The notes beneath the pieces were generated by a model that did not search any database, was not told the DNA's origin, and saw only the letters and a program-made list of their open reading frames with translations. From Streptomyces rishiriensis (lineage in GTDB: Bacteria; Actinomycetota; Actinomycetes; Streptomycetales; Streptomycetaceae): a DNA stretch of 64,000 nucleotides. The translations under genes were made by a program, and so were the position numbers. Positions 1 through 7,940 of this stretch are shown here, piece after piece. Position 1 is the first letter of the stretch; every line of letters starts with the position of its first letter. The DNA lies in the NCBI RefSeq assembly GCF_030815485.1, contig NZ_JAUSWV010000002.1:6510001-6574000 (forward strand), in the 5' to 3' direction.

Positions 1-85
1 AGGCCGCGGCCAGGGCGGCGAGGCGTACGGAGCCGAGAGGAGAAGGAGCTGAGGGGGCCGAGAGGGTGGGGAGGGGAGTGTTCAT
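1..85 (-). CDS. N-terminal fragment of a probable exported or membrane protein
   Basis: Only the first 28 codons are in the window; the gene continues past the left edge. The ATG at 85 is preceded at about 9 nt by GAGGTG, a good ribosome binding site. The predicted peptide begins MNTPLPTLSAPS and turns into small hydrophobic residues (RLAALAAA), as expected for the start of a signal peptide or membrane anchor. Too little is visible to name a family. A promoter with a palindrome lies about 90 bp upstream. Confidence 0.5.
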   Translation of the reverse strand, partial: MNTPLPTLSAPSAPSPLGSVRLAALAAA

Positions 86-174
86 GGGGGGCTGCACCTC
101 GCTGTGCGGCAGAGCAGGGAGGACGGGGCGAGCGCCGCCGGAGCGAGGGGGTGGTGCACCGGCGAGAGGCATTC

Positions 175-214
175 GTTGGCTCGGAGCCAACCGTGTGTGA
201 CCGCTGGTAGTCAA
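175..214 (-). promoter_or_regulatory. Candidate promoter with a 17-bp operator palindrome
   Basis: GTTGGCTCGGAGCCAAC at 175-191 has two perfect 8-bp arms around one base. On the minus strand a TTGACT -35-like hexamer (209-214) lies 18 bp upstream of TTGGCT, which falls inside the palindrome. A repressor bound here would cover the -10 region of the gene that starts at 85. The palindrome is seen directly; the promoter assignment and the regulator type (TetR-like) are inference. Confidence 0.4.
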
Positions 215-379
215 GTGAGCCCTCGCCTGGGGGAGGCGCTGCGTCCGCATCGTGATCCTTGACGAGGCGGCAAGGGCAGAAGGGAGCCTATCCGCAGGTG
301 ATTTGACTGATCGTCAGCAGGGAGGCGCGGTTGGGAGCCGACGGGCCGCCGCTCCGTACTTCGCGATGTGGGCGGCGCC

Positions 380-503
380 GGGGGGACTCGGCGGCGGTGC
401 CGTCCGGGCGCCAGTGGCGGACCCGGACGATCTCGGGGACGACGAGGTCGAGCCCGGTGAAGAACGTCGCTGCCTTCGCCGGGCGCGCACCCGCATCGGG
501 CAT
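380..503 (-). pseudogene. C-terminal relic of a SAM-dependent methyltransferase (DUF574 type)
   Basis: The minus-strand frame here reads FFTGLDLVVPEIVRVRHWRPDG. This matches my memory of the C-terminal end of the abundant Streptomyces S-adenosylmethionine methyltransferase family (Methyltransf_19/DUF574), in which a motif like FFDGLELVEPGLVPVxRWRPD closes the protein. Everything N-terminal to it is missing: the frame runs at once into low-complexity repeat sequence at 505-575, and the upstream residues do not resemble a methyltransferase. It is read as a gene remnant, not a functional CDS. The family call rests on one short motif. Confidence 0.5.
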
Positions 504-887
504 CAGCGTGCCGCGTTCCCCGTGCCGCGTTCCCGTTCCCCGTGCCGTGTGCCGTGTGCCGTGTGCCGTGTGCCGCGTACGCACGGGAGGGAAACGGTGA
601 GGTCGATCCCCGGCTGGCACGGCGGCTGTCGACCGTGCTCCCGATACGCCCCTGCTCGAGGTCGGCGGACCGGAAACCGAACCCGGGCGACCCGAGTGCT
701 TCCGTGACCGCCTTCGGCGCGGGCAGTGGACGGACGGTGAGCCGGTCGGGAGCGCTGACGACACCGGCGGGGCCGGAAGCGGCCTGCTGTGCACAGGTCG
801 TCCCGGCCCCGCCGGTGAAGTGACGTACGGCCGCGAACCGGTTTCCGCGCGTCGCATTCGCGCGTCAGAGGCGCGCAGGTCCGCGGG
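504..887. repeat. Gap with a 7-bp tandem repeat (about 505-575)
   Basis: The stretch begins with degenerate copies of CCGCGTTCC and passes into about five near-perfect copies of CCGTGTG up to 575. The remaining 300 bp holds only open frames with no recognisable protein and poor codon structure. No promoter, RNA gene or convincing CDS was seen. The repeat lies directly upstream of the methyltransferase relic, so it may mark where that gene was broken. Confidence 0.5.
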
Positions 888-1349
888 TCAGGCGGGCTTC
901 CCCGCTCCCGGCAGCGGACCGTCCTGCCGGACCCGGTCGGCCGTCCGTTCCGGCCGCTTCTCCTTGCGGCGCTGCCGACGGCTCTGACGCGGTTCCTGGT
1001 CGGGCAGCCAGCCGAAGGCCAGGCTGCTGCCCACGGCGCCCATCAGGAGGCCGACGACGAAGCCGCCGATGTTGGACGTGAGCCAGGTGCCCAGGGAGAG
1101 CAGGATGGCGATGATCGAGTAGAACAGCCGCTGGGTCGGGTTGAAGATGATCAGAAGTCCGCAGAGCACCATCAGAGTCGGCAGGAGGTAACCCGCCAGG
1201 CCCTGCATACCCACATGAAGGATCACCGGAAGCGGTGCCTTCATGGTCACCAGGATCTCGGCGCCGCCCAGGACGAGCAGCACACCGCCCGCGAAGGGCC
1301 GTCGGCCCCTCCACCCGCGGAAGCGGTCCCGCCACTGGGTGAAGGTCAT
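888..1349 (-). CDS. DUF6114 integral membrane protein
   Basis: A 153-residue protein of unknown function. After a basic N-terminus (MTFTQWRDRFRGWRGRRP) come about four hydrophobic segments (GGVLLVLGGAEILV, LAGYLLPTLMVLCGLLII, a third around SIIAILLSLGTWL, a fourth around GGFVVGLLMGAVGSSLAF). A highly charged cytoplasmic tail rich in Arg, Lys and Glu follows. This is the pattern of the DUF6114 family of Streptomyces. The ATG at 1349 shares one base with the TAA of the upstream DUF6230 gene (TAATG), so the two are almost certainly translationally coupled and act together at the membrane. The longer open frame upstream is the shadow of that gene. Confidence 0.8.
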   Translation of the reverse strand: MTFTQWRDRFRGWRGRRPFAGGVLLVLGGAEILVTMKAPLPVILHVGMQGLAGYLLPTLMVLCGLLIIFNPTQRLFYSIIAILLSLGTWLTSNIGGFVVGLLMGAVGSSLAFGWLPDQEPRQSRRQRRKEKRPERTADRVRQDGPLPGAGKPA

Positions 1350-2014
1350 TACTTGCAGCCCTCGCTGGAGAAGCTCATCTTCAGTCCGGGAAGCTTGAAG
1401 ACGGCCGCGGTCGCCGCGTAGTTGTGCTGGTACAGGTTCTTGATGACGACCGTGTCCGCCTGCTGGCCGTAGACACCCGCGGGGCCCTGGATCGGGACCT
1501 TGTCGAAGGTGCTGGAGTCGCGGCCGATCTCGATGTTGTTGAACTCGGCGTCGCCCGAGATCTCGTCGGAGTCGATGGCCAGGTTCTTCACGCTCACCGG
1601 GGTGGACCCACCGCCGGCCTTGAGGATGAGCTGGATGCCGCCGAGGTCGACGCTCTGGCACATGTTGGTGATCTTGCCGTTCTTCACGACCGAGGTGACG
1701 ACCAGGACCTGGCCGCCGGTGTCGCCCTGGTTGGGGCTGTTCTCGATCATGTTGTCCAGGCCGCCGAACTGTGCGAAGCCCTCACCTTCGAGCTTGTCGG
1801 CGGTGACCACGAACGGCATGCCGGAGATCGCGAACTGCACGCCCAGGGCACCCTGCGCGGTCAGGACCGCGAGCCCCGCGGCGACGAAGGTGGCGGGCAC
1901 CGCCATGACGGCGGCCCGGCGCAGCCGCACCCGGCCGCGTCTCGTTGCGGAACCGCTTTCGGGGTTCTCGGGGGTGTGGTCGGCGGACGAAGTGACGTCC
2001 GGGGACGAGGCCAT
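1349..2014 (-). CDS. DUF6230 membrane-anchored protein
   Basis: A 221-residue protein, first of a two-gene unit with the DUF6114 gene. An Arg-rich stretch (RRGRVRLRRA) leads into one hydrophobic segment (VMAVPATFVAAGLAVLTAQ), followed by an extracellular domain rich in Gly, Ser and beta-branched residues (GVQFAISGMPFVVTADKLEG). The domain contains two Cys (NMCQSV and the final SEGCK) that could pair. This is the usual DUF6230 architecture; its function is not known. The ATG at 2014 is chosen because GGGAG lies 5 nt upstream; in-frame ATGs at 2026 and 2038 lack a ribosome binding site. Confidence 0.78.
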   Translation of the reverse strand: MASSPDVTSSADHTPENPESGSATRRGRVRLRRAAVMAVPATFVAAGLAVLTAQGALGVQFAISGMPFVVTADKLEGEGFAQFGGLDNMIENSPNQGDTGGQVLVVTSVVKNGKITNMCQSVDLGGIQLILKAGGGSTPVSVKNLAIDSDEISGDAEFNNIEIGRDSSTFDKVPIQGPAGVYGQQADTVVIKNLYQHNYAATAAVFKLPGLKMSFSSEGCK

Positions 2015-2739
2015 GTCTGCTCCCATGCGCTTGGTCATGCGGGTTGGGCTTCAGTGGCACGTTGTCCTGGCGCGGACAGCGGCTGCCGCGCACGCCTCCT
2101 CGCGACTCCCGGAAACCGCAAGGGCTTTCTGGTTACGCAGCAGTAGCCGTCGAGGAAGTTACCGATGGTTACACCAGCCGGTCAAGGGAGATGTGGAAAA
2201 AGAGTGTTCATTATGTGCCGCCGATCGGTCGCACCCTCGACGGGCTGACGCATATATCTGTTGGACCATCAACTTTGTTGCAGAGCCTTGACGTTGACAG
2301 ACCATCAGGTCTACAACTCTCCCTGGCTCAGCCGGGATCCGTGGCGCCGGATCCGCAGCGCGACGACATGGCCGCGCTCCCGGACGCTTTTCAGCCAGTA
2401 CGGGCCATTCGGTCCCGAGCTCGATCCCTGCACGGCACCGGTACGGCCGCTTCGCCCGCGGGCCGTGACCGGTCGCCCCTCCCCGCCCGGCCCGGCCGGA
2501 GTCACTCGCCAGTGCCTCAGGCCGGTCACCGGCCGGCCGCTGTTGCCGGTCCGTCACGTACGGAGAAGGCGTCACGGGCCGGTGACGGCGGACGCCGATC
2601 AGCGTCCCTCCTGTCGCGACCAGCGACGCACCGGTTCATCCCCACCGACCGAACCCGCCACAGGCCGACCCCCCCCACGGATCAACCCCCCACAGATCAA
2701 CCCGTTGATTGAACCCCCACTTGAGAAAGAGGCACCCGC
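2015..2739. promoter_or_regulatory. Divergent control region, 725 bp without a gene
   Basis: This region separates the leftward DUF6230/DUF6114 pair from the rightward secreted-protein gene. The clearest promoter is rightward: TTGACG (2288-2293), 18 bp, TACAAC (2312-2317). The spacer holds the inverted repeat AGACC-ATCA-GGTCT (2299-2312), which could be an operator. A second TTGACA overlaps at 2294. An unusually A/T-rich patch (CATATATCTG) lies just upstream. If this promoter serves the gene at 2740, its 5' leader would be about 420 nt. No convincing CDS or RNA structure was seen in the rest. Confidence 0.35.
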
Positions 2740-3375
2740 ATGCGCACTCGCTCCCTCCTCGCCCTCGCAGGTACCGTCGTCGCCCTCTCGCTCACCGCCG
2801 TCACCCCGGCCTCCGCGGCCGGCGCGGTGCTGACGACCGCCAACGGCGACGTCGCCGTCGGTGACGTCCTCAACGCCTCCCTCGCCAGCGGCACGGCCGC
2901 CACGCTGTACTCCAGCGCGACCGGCACCAGCGGCGTCTCCTGTGCCGCGTCCGCGTTCACCGCCACCGTCACCGACAACCCCACCGCGCCCGGCACCGCC
3001 ACCGAGTCGCTCACCGCGCACACCTTCAACAACTGCACCGCCAACGTCGTCGGCGTGCTCGGCGTCACCAGCATCACGGTCAACAACCTGTCCTACACGA
3101 CGAGCGTGTCGTCGGACGGCGTCGTCACCGTGACCCCGCCGAGCGGCTCCACCATCCAGACCACGGTCGTGCTGCGCACCCTGCTGGGCAGCATCAACTG
3201 CGTCTACCGGGCGCCCAGCCTGACCGGCACGGCGAGCAACGCCGACAACAGCATCACCTTCACCGGCCAGCAGTTCACCAAGTCGTCCGGCTCGTCGCTG
3301 TGCTTCGCCAACGGCTTCTTCACCGCCAAGTACGCCCCGGTGACCGACGCGGGCGCGGCCGTCACCGTCAACTGA
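2740..3375 (+). CDS. Small secreted protein of unknown function
   Basis: A 211-residue exported protein. A classical signal peptide (MRTRSLLALAGTVVALSLTA, cleavage likely after the following PASA) is followed by a Ser/Thr/Val/Asn-rich domain typical of an extracellular beta-sandwich. Four Cys (in GVSCAAS, NNCTAN, INCVYR and SLCFAN) would allow two disulfides. No catalytic motif, repeat or wall-sorting signal is visible. A good ribosome binding site (GAAAGAGG) lies upstream of the ATG. I do not recognise a named family, although similar signal-sequence proteins of about 200 residues are common in Streptomyces. It ends convergently with the monooxygenase gene. Confidence 0.75.
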   Translation: MRTRSLLALAGTVVALSLTAVTPASAAGAVLTTANGDVAVGDVLNASLASGTAATLYSSATGTSGVSCAASAFTATVTDNPTAPGTATESLTAHTFNNCTANVVGVLGVTSITVNNLSYTTSVSSDGVVTVTPPSGSTIQTTVVLRTLLGSINCVYRAPSLTGTASNADNSITFTGQQFTKSSGSSLCFANGFFTAKYAPVTDAGAAVTVN

Positions 3376-3389
3376 AAGCCGTCATCCAC

Positions 3390-3407
3390 CACAGAGAACC
3401 GTCTGTG
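3390..3407. terminator. Short hairpin between convergent genes
   Basis: CACAGA-GAACCG-TCTGTG forms a perfect 6-bp stem 15 nt after the stop of the secreted-protein gene and before the convergent monooxygenase stop. There is no T-run, so this is at best a weak bidirectional terminator. Confidence 0.3.
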
Positions 3408-3450
3408 TGACTGATCGGAGTTTGCTGGACCGAACCCTCGCCAACGGGGT

Positions 3451-4404
3451 TCAGCGCCGACGCAGACGCGCGACGAGGGCGGCGCCGCCGGTGAGCACCA
3501 ACACCGCCGCGGCGCCGCCCGCCAGCATCGGCGCGGACGGCCCGGAGCCGGAATCGGTGGCGGACGCCACCGGGGTGCTCCCGGGGTCGGCCGCCGCGGC
3601 CCGGGCTGAGGCGGCGCCGCCGGACGCGGTCGACAGCGACGAAATGGCGGACGGCGTGCCCGGCGTCTCGAGCGAGGAGGTCGTGGCCGCAGACGTCGTG
3701 GGCGTGGCCGGAACGGGCCCCTCGCTCGTCGGGTCACTGTCCGGCCTGCTCGGAGAAACCGCTTCCGGGAACACCACGTCCGAGCACGAGTAGTAGGTGT
3801 CCGGCGTGCTGCTGTTCTGCCAGATCGTGTAGAGCATCTGACGTCCCGTCCGGTCGGCGGGCAGCTTCGCCGTGAGGTGGTAGGCGCCGTCCTTCAGCGC
3901 CGGGTCCCTGACCTCGGCGAACGGCTTCGTCGGCAGGTCGGACCAGGTGAGCGGCTTCGACGGGTCGTATCCCGGTTTCGTCAGATACAGCTTGAACGTG
4001 CCGGTGTGCGCGATCGTCGAGGCGTACGTCATGCGCAGCGTCCCGCCGGGGGCGAGCCGGGTCGACGGCCAGTCGGCGCGGGCGAGGTCGAGCCCCTTGT
4101 ACGCGGACAGTCCGCCGCTGCACAACCGCCCGTCGGGAATGGTCTGCCGGTCGCGGCCGTTCACGTTCGCCACCCGCAGGTTGTCCCACGCGGCGAAGGA
4201 CGTGCCGTTGGCGTCGACCGCCGCCCGGCAGGCGGCGGTCCTCGCGTCGGCTCCGCCGTCGGGGGAGCAGGCGAACACCCGGCTGACCGGATTGGTGGGG
4301 GCGCCGTGCGCCTGGGCCGGTCCGGCGGCCCACAGGCCCAGCAGGAGAGGACTGACGGCGGCGGCCGTCAGAACTGCGGTGCGGTGTGCGGTGCTGCGGG
4401 GCAT
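3451..4404 (-). CDS. AA10 lytic polysaccharide monooxygenase, membrane-anchored
   Basis: A 317-residue copper enzyme that oxidatively cleaves chitin or cellulose outside the cell. The signal peptide ends in AQA, so that His33 (HGAPTNPVSR) becomes the mature N-terminus and first Cu ligand of the histidine brace; the second is His133 (STIAHTGTF). The family end motif IWQNSSTPDTYYSCSDVVF is present at about 194-212. A Ser/Thr/Pro/Ala-rich linker (about 217-285) then leads to one C-terminal membrane helix and RLRRR. This anchors the enzyme at the cell surface instead of releasing it, and there is no carbohydrate-binding module. The start is supported by GAGGAGA. Substrate cannot be read from sequence; a role in remodelling cell-surface glycan is possible. 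Confidence 0.85.
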   Translation of the reverse strand: MPRSTAHRTAVLTAAAVSPLLLGLWAAGPAQAHGAPTNPVSRVFACSPDGGADARTAACRAAVDANGTSFAAWDNLRVANVNGRDRQTIPDGRLCSGGLSAYKGLDLARADWPSTRLAPGGTLRMTYASTIAHTGTFKLYLTKPGYDPSKPLTWSDLPTKPFAEVRDPALKDGAYHLTAKLPADRTGRQMLYTIWQNSSTPDTYYSCSDVVFPEAVSPSRPDSDPTSEGPVPATPTTSAATTSSLETPGTPSAISSLSTASGGAASARAAAADPGSTPVASATDSGSGPSAPMLAGGAAAVLVLTGGAALVARLRRR

Positions 4405-4796
4405 CGGGGACGTCTCCTCGGCCGGCGCGGGAATGGTCTCTTCATCAGTACGGGAACGGTCTGTTCGTCAGTACGGGAATCCGGCCCGGCGCGTTCAGCG
4501 CGCCTTCCCATGGCTTTCGCCCCTCGCGAGGACGCGACCAAAACGGTCGTTCGATGACCGATCGGGGTCGACGAGGGTTGGGTTTTGGTCGGATCGAGGG
4601 TTTCCCCTGTATCCGGATGGCTGATCCTTTGCCTATCGTTCCTGCACAGCCGACCCACAGGTAACCCCGACGGGGCCGGTCCCCGCGCCTGGCCGGCCTT
4701 TCGCGCTGCTCTTCGATGCACCCCCCGCCGCTTCCCCGCCGAAGCGAATCGACCGCCGCTCCGCCCTGTCCGGAGTCGGTTACGAAAGGCACGCCC
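4405..4796. promoter_or_regulatory. Divergent control region of the monooxygenase and protease genes
   Basis: No gene was seen. Next to the monooxygenase start lies a 23-bp direct repeat (4428-4450 and 4451-4473, units of the type CGGGAAyGGTCTsTTCrTCA followed by GTA) plus a third partial copy to 4484. Further on, CGACCAAAAC (4535-4544) and its reverse complement GTTTTGGTCG (4582-4591) form a 10-bp inverted pair 37 bp apart, as expected for two half-sites of a regulator in a divergent promoter. The regulator is unknown. The GGTCT cores recall half of a DasR site, but no full DasR palindrome is present. Confidence 0.4.
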
Positions 4797-6605
4797 TTGC
4801 GCACCTCACCCGCCCTGAGACGGAAGCTGATATCCGTCGCCGCGGCCTCCGCGGCCCTGCTCACCGCCGCGTCGACCGCTTCGGCCGTCGCCGCCCAGGA
4901 AACCGTTTCCCAGGGTCTTGCCGTCCCCGCCGCCCAGACCGAGGCCGCGCCCGGCACCCCGGCCGAGCGCCTCATCGTCGGATACCAGGCCGGTGCCGCC
5001 GAGGCCGGCTCGAATCCGGCCGCCGAGGCCGACGCCGCGGCCAAGGGCCGGCAGGCCGGCGAGGACGTCGATTTCCAGCGCCGGCTCGGCACCGGCGCCG
5101 CCCTGGTCGACCTGGGCGACGACCTCACGAAGGCGGATGTCGCCGACGTCGTCGCCCAGTACCGGGCGGACCCGCAGGTCGCCTATGTCGTCCCGGACCG
5201 GCTGAACAAGCCGAAGGCAGACCCGAACGACACCGAGTACACCAAACAGTGGGACCTCTTCGAGACCACCGCCGGTATGAACGTGCCGGGCGCCTGGGCC
5301 ACCTCGACGGGCACGGGTGTCACCGTCGCCGTCATCGACACCGGTTACGTCGCGCACACCGACCTCGCCGCCAACGTCGTCGGCGGCTACGACTTCATCG
5401 CCGACACCGCGGTCTCCGTGGACGGTGACGGCCGCGACAGCAACCCGGCCGACCCGGGCGACCACTACGCCGCCAACGAGTGCGGTTCCGGCGTCGGGGC
5501 GAGCAACTCCTCCTGGCACGGCACCCACGTGGCCGGCACCATCGCCGCCGTCACGAACAACAACAAGGGTGTCGCGGGCATCGCGTACGGCGCGAAGATC
5601 TCCCCGGTCCGGGTGCTCGGCAAGTGCGGCGGCTACGACTCCGACATCATCGACGCGATCACCTGGGCCTCCGGCGGCACCGTTTCCGGTGTTCCCGCCA
5701 ACTCCCAGGTCGCCAAGGTCATCAACATGAGCCTGGGCGGCGACGGGGCCTGCACCTCGGCGACCCAGAGCGCGATCACCGCCGCCGTGAACCGCGGAAC
5801 AACGGTCGTGGTGGCCGCCGGCAACGAGAGCGACAACGTCGCGAACCACTCGCCGGGCAACTGCAACAACGTCATCTCGGTCGCGGCGACCAACCGCACG
5901 GGCGCCAAGGCGTCCTACTCCAACTACGGGTCCCTGGTGGACATCTCGGCGCCCGGCGGCCAGACCGGCACCGGCACCGCGAACGGCATCCTGTCCACCC
6001 TGAACTCCGGTACCACGACGCCGGCGACCGAGTCGTACGCCTACTACCAGGGCACCAGCATGGCCACCCCGCACATCGCGGGACTGGTCGCGCTGGTCAA
6101 GTCGGCCAACCCCGCGCTCACACCGGCCCAGATCGAGACGGCCGTCAAGAACAACGCCCGTGCCCTGCCCGGCGCCTGCTCCGGTGGCTGCGGCGCGGGT
6201 CTCGCGGACGCGGCCAGGACGGTGCAGGCGGTGAGCGGCTCAGGCGGTTCCACGGGGGGCACCACCTTCTCCAACACCACCGCGGTCCCGATCCCGGACA
6301 ACGGTTCCGCGATCGAGTCCTCGATCGCTGTCAGCGGCCGCACGGGCAACGCCCCGACCGCACTCCAGGTCGGCGTCGACATCACCCACACCTACCGCGG
6401 GGACCTGGTGATCGACCTCGTCGCGCCCGACGGCAGCGCCTACCGGCTGAAAGCGGCCGCCTCCTCGGACTCCGCCGACAACGTGAAGGCCACCTACTCC
6501 GTGAACGCTTCCGGCGAAATCGCCAACGGCACCTGGAAACTGCGTGTCCAGGACACCGCGGCGCAGGACACCGGCAAGCTCAACAGCTGGCAACTGACGT
6601 TCTGA
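4797..6605 (+). CDS. Secreted S8 subtilisin-like protease with a P domain
   Basis: A 602-residue extracellular serine protease. Order: signal peptide (about 1-33), I9-type propeptide inhibitor (about 55-135, RLIVGYQAG to AYVVPD), peptidase S8 domain (about 150-490), and a C-terminal proprotein-convertase P domain (about 498-602). The triad is Asp181 (VIDTGY), His241 (HGTHVAGT) and Ser421 (GTSMATPH), with the oxyanion Asn in AAGNES. Cys residues in the catalytic domain suggest disulfides. The TTG at 4797 is chosen because GAAAGG precedes it and it gives a normal signal peptide (RTSPALRRKLISVAAASAAL); the frame stays open further upstream with no such leader. A strong terminator follows. Confidence 0.9.
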   Translation: MRTSPALRRKLISVAAASAALLTAASTASAVAAQETVSQGLAVPAAQTEAAPGTPAERLIVGYQAGAAEAGSNPAAEADAAAKGRQAGEDVDFQRRLGTGAALVDLGDDLTKADVADVVAQYRADPQVAYVVPDRLNKPKADPNDTEYTKQWDLFETTAGMNVPGAWATSTGTGVTVAVIDTGYVAHTDLAANVVGGYDFIADTAVSVDGDGRDSNPADPGDHYAANECGSGVGASNSSWHGTHVAGTIAAVTNNNKGVAGIAYGAKISPVRVLGKCGGYDSDIIDAITWASGGTVSGVPANSQVAKVINMSLGGDGACTSATQSAITAAVNRGTTVVVAAGNESDNVANHSPGNCNNVISVAATNRTGAKASYSNYGSLVDISAPGGQTGTGTANGILSTLNSGTTTPATESYAYYQGTSMATPHIAGLVALVKSANPALTPAQIETAVKNNARALPGACSGGCGAGLADAARTVQAVSGSGGSTGGTTFSNTTAVPIPDNGSAIESSIAVSGRTGNAPTALQVGVDITHTYRGDLVIDLVAPDGSAYRLKAAASSDSADNVKATYSVNASGEIANGTWKLRVQDTAAQDTGKLNSWQLTF

Positions 6606-7171
6606 GGAAACCGCTTCTCGCCGCTTGCGACGAACGGGCGGGCCGGCCGGTGTGGAGGGGCACCGGCCGACCCGCCCTCGTTCTGTTTCTGCCTGCTTCC
6701 GGGTTCCGGTTGAGCCGGATCCCGTCGAGGCGTGGACTCCGGCGCCGTCGGCAACGGCACCTCGACGGCAACGAGTTACCTATGTGTTTCCAGCCGTTTC
6801 CATGAAAAACAAACCGGCCGCCCTCGCACCGTAAAGACACCGGAAGGATGTGCTCTGCAAGGGGCTGTGAGAGCCTCGGTATGCGGTGACACGTGTCGCT
6901 CGAGTGTCCCGGCATCCTCTTCTCCGGCTGCCCACAAGCGGAAACCGCGCCCCCCGTCTCTTTCGATTCTCTCTCGACTATGCCTCCGGTACGTTCTCTG
7001 TGGGAGGCTTCGTGCAGCAGGCCAGCAGTCGAGAACAAGTCGGGTGAGCCCAGGGGGCGTCGGCCGGGTTCACTCGTATGGGCAGTCCAGTCGTACCGTG
7101 AGCTATTGTGTACGGTGGGTAAGAAAAAACGGCATGACCCGTTCGTTACCGGCCCGGGAGAGTACCAGTCG
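6606..7171 (+). promoter_or_regulatory. Upstream region of cprB with a candidate operator
   Basis: This is a 566-bp stretch whose first part is the protease terminator. Open frames in the middle have no recognisable product. Close to cprB there is a possible -10 (TATTGT, 7104-7109). After it comes an inverted repeat AACGG-CATGAC-CCGTT (7128-7143) embedded in an A-rich patch. Receptors of this family bind palindromes of about 22 bp that often include such A-runs and usually repress their own genes, so this is a plausible autoregulatory site. It is not a proven match to a published consensus. Confidence 0.35.
6632..6683 (+). terminator. Rho-independent terminator of the protease gene
   Basis: Starting 26 nt after the stop, CGGCCGGTG pairs perfectly with CACCGGCCG across an 8-nt loop. 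After one mismatch the stem continues as GGGCGGG with CCCGCCC, and then GAAC with GTTC. The 3' side is T-rich (TGTTTCTG). This is one of the strongest terminators in the window. Confidence 0.8.
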
Positions 7172-7822
7172 ATGGCGAGGCAGTTACGCGCCGAACAGAC
7201 CCGCACGACGATCATCACGGCCGCCGCCGACCTGTTCGACCGGCGCGGCTACGAGTCGACAAGCCTCAGTGACATCGTCGCGCACGCCCATGTCACCAAG
7301 GGCGCCCTCTACTTCCACTTCGCGGCGAAGGAGGATCTGGCCCATGCCATCATGGAGTTGCAGTCCTCGGCCTCGCGCCGGATCGCCGGCGAGATCGACG
7401 ACCGCGGCTACGCCTCCCTCGAAGCCGTGATGCGCCTGACGTTCGCGCTGACGCGACTGTCGGTCGAAGGGCCGATCACCCGGGCCGGGCTGCGGCTCGC
7501 CACGGGGGGAGTGGCGGTCCGCCCGCCCTTGTCGCATCCCTTCGCGGAGTTGCTGGACCTCATCTCCCGACGGCTCGGCGGCGCGCTCAAGGAGTCCGAC
7601 ATCCATCCGGACATCGACGTCGACGCCGTGGCGCATTCCCTCGTCTGCTTCTTCGTCGGCACCCGCGTCGTCGGCCGCTCCCGCGAACCCGCCGGCCGGC
7701 TGCCCCGCCGGATGGCGGAGATGTGGCACGTCCTCATTCGCGGCCTGGTTCCGGTACCGCGCCGACCGCGCTATCTCAGCCTCGCGGCGCGCCTGGAGCG
7801 GGAGATCATGGCGGCGGTCTGA
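7172..7822 (+). CDS. cprB: CprB-like gamma-butyrolactone receptor-family repressor (TetR)
   Basis: A 216-residue DNA-binding regulator. The N-terminus MARQLRAEQTRTTIITAAAD and the helix-turn-helix (SLSDIVAHAHVTKGALYFHF, about 34-53) closely match S. coelicolor CprB as I remember it. The C-terminal ligand domain keeps the family pattern with a conserved Trp near the end (MAEMWHVLIRG). CprB and its relatives ArpA and ScbR control antibiotic production and sporulation, and respond to gamma-butyrolactone-type signals or act as orphan receptors. No butyrolactone synthase gene is adjacent, which fits an orphan. The ATG at 7172 (with GGGAG upstream) gives the family's usual length; the frame extends further upstream without homology. 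Confidence 0.88.
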   Translation: MARQLRAEQTRTTIITAAADLFDRRGYESTSLSDIVAHAHVTKGALYFHFAAKEDLAHAIMELQSSASRRIAGEIDDRGYASLEAVMRLTFALTRLSVEGPITRAGLRLATGGVAVRPPLSHPFAELLDLISRRLGGALKESDIHPDIDVDAVAHSLVCFFVGTRVVGRSREPAGRLPRRMAEMWHVLIRGLVPVPRRPRYLSLAARLEREIMAAV

Positions 7823-7880
7823 GGGGTGCGGAGCGCTCGGCCGTGGTGACGATGACGACCACGGTGCCGGTGACGGTCGG

Positions 7881-7919
7881 CCCGAGCGGTGGGCCCGAGC
7901 GGTGGGTCCGAGCGGTGGG
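7881..7919. repeat. 13-bp tandem repeat, three copies
   Basis: Three copies of CCCGAGCGGTGGG (the third begins with T) stand in the short gap between cprB and the phosphatase gene, ending about 20 bp before the latter's start. Its position could affect expression, but nothing more than a minisatellite is visible. Confidence 0.6.
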
Positions 7920-7940
7920 CCCCGGGATACGGTGAGCCGC

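Noticed and set aside
2159..2575. Minus-strand frame of 138 codons in the divergent gap
   Set aside because: No family, irregular codon use, and it covers the best promoter in the region.
4428..4473. DasR binding site before the polysaccharide monooxygenase
   Set aside because: Only GGTCT-like half-sites in direct repeat are present; the palindromic partner AGACC is missing.
6580..7218. Minus-strand 212-codon frame before cprB
   Set aside because: It overlaps the strong protease terminator and the cprB start and has no recognisable domain.
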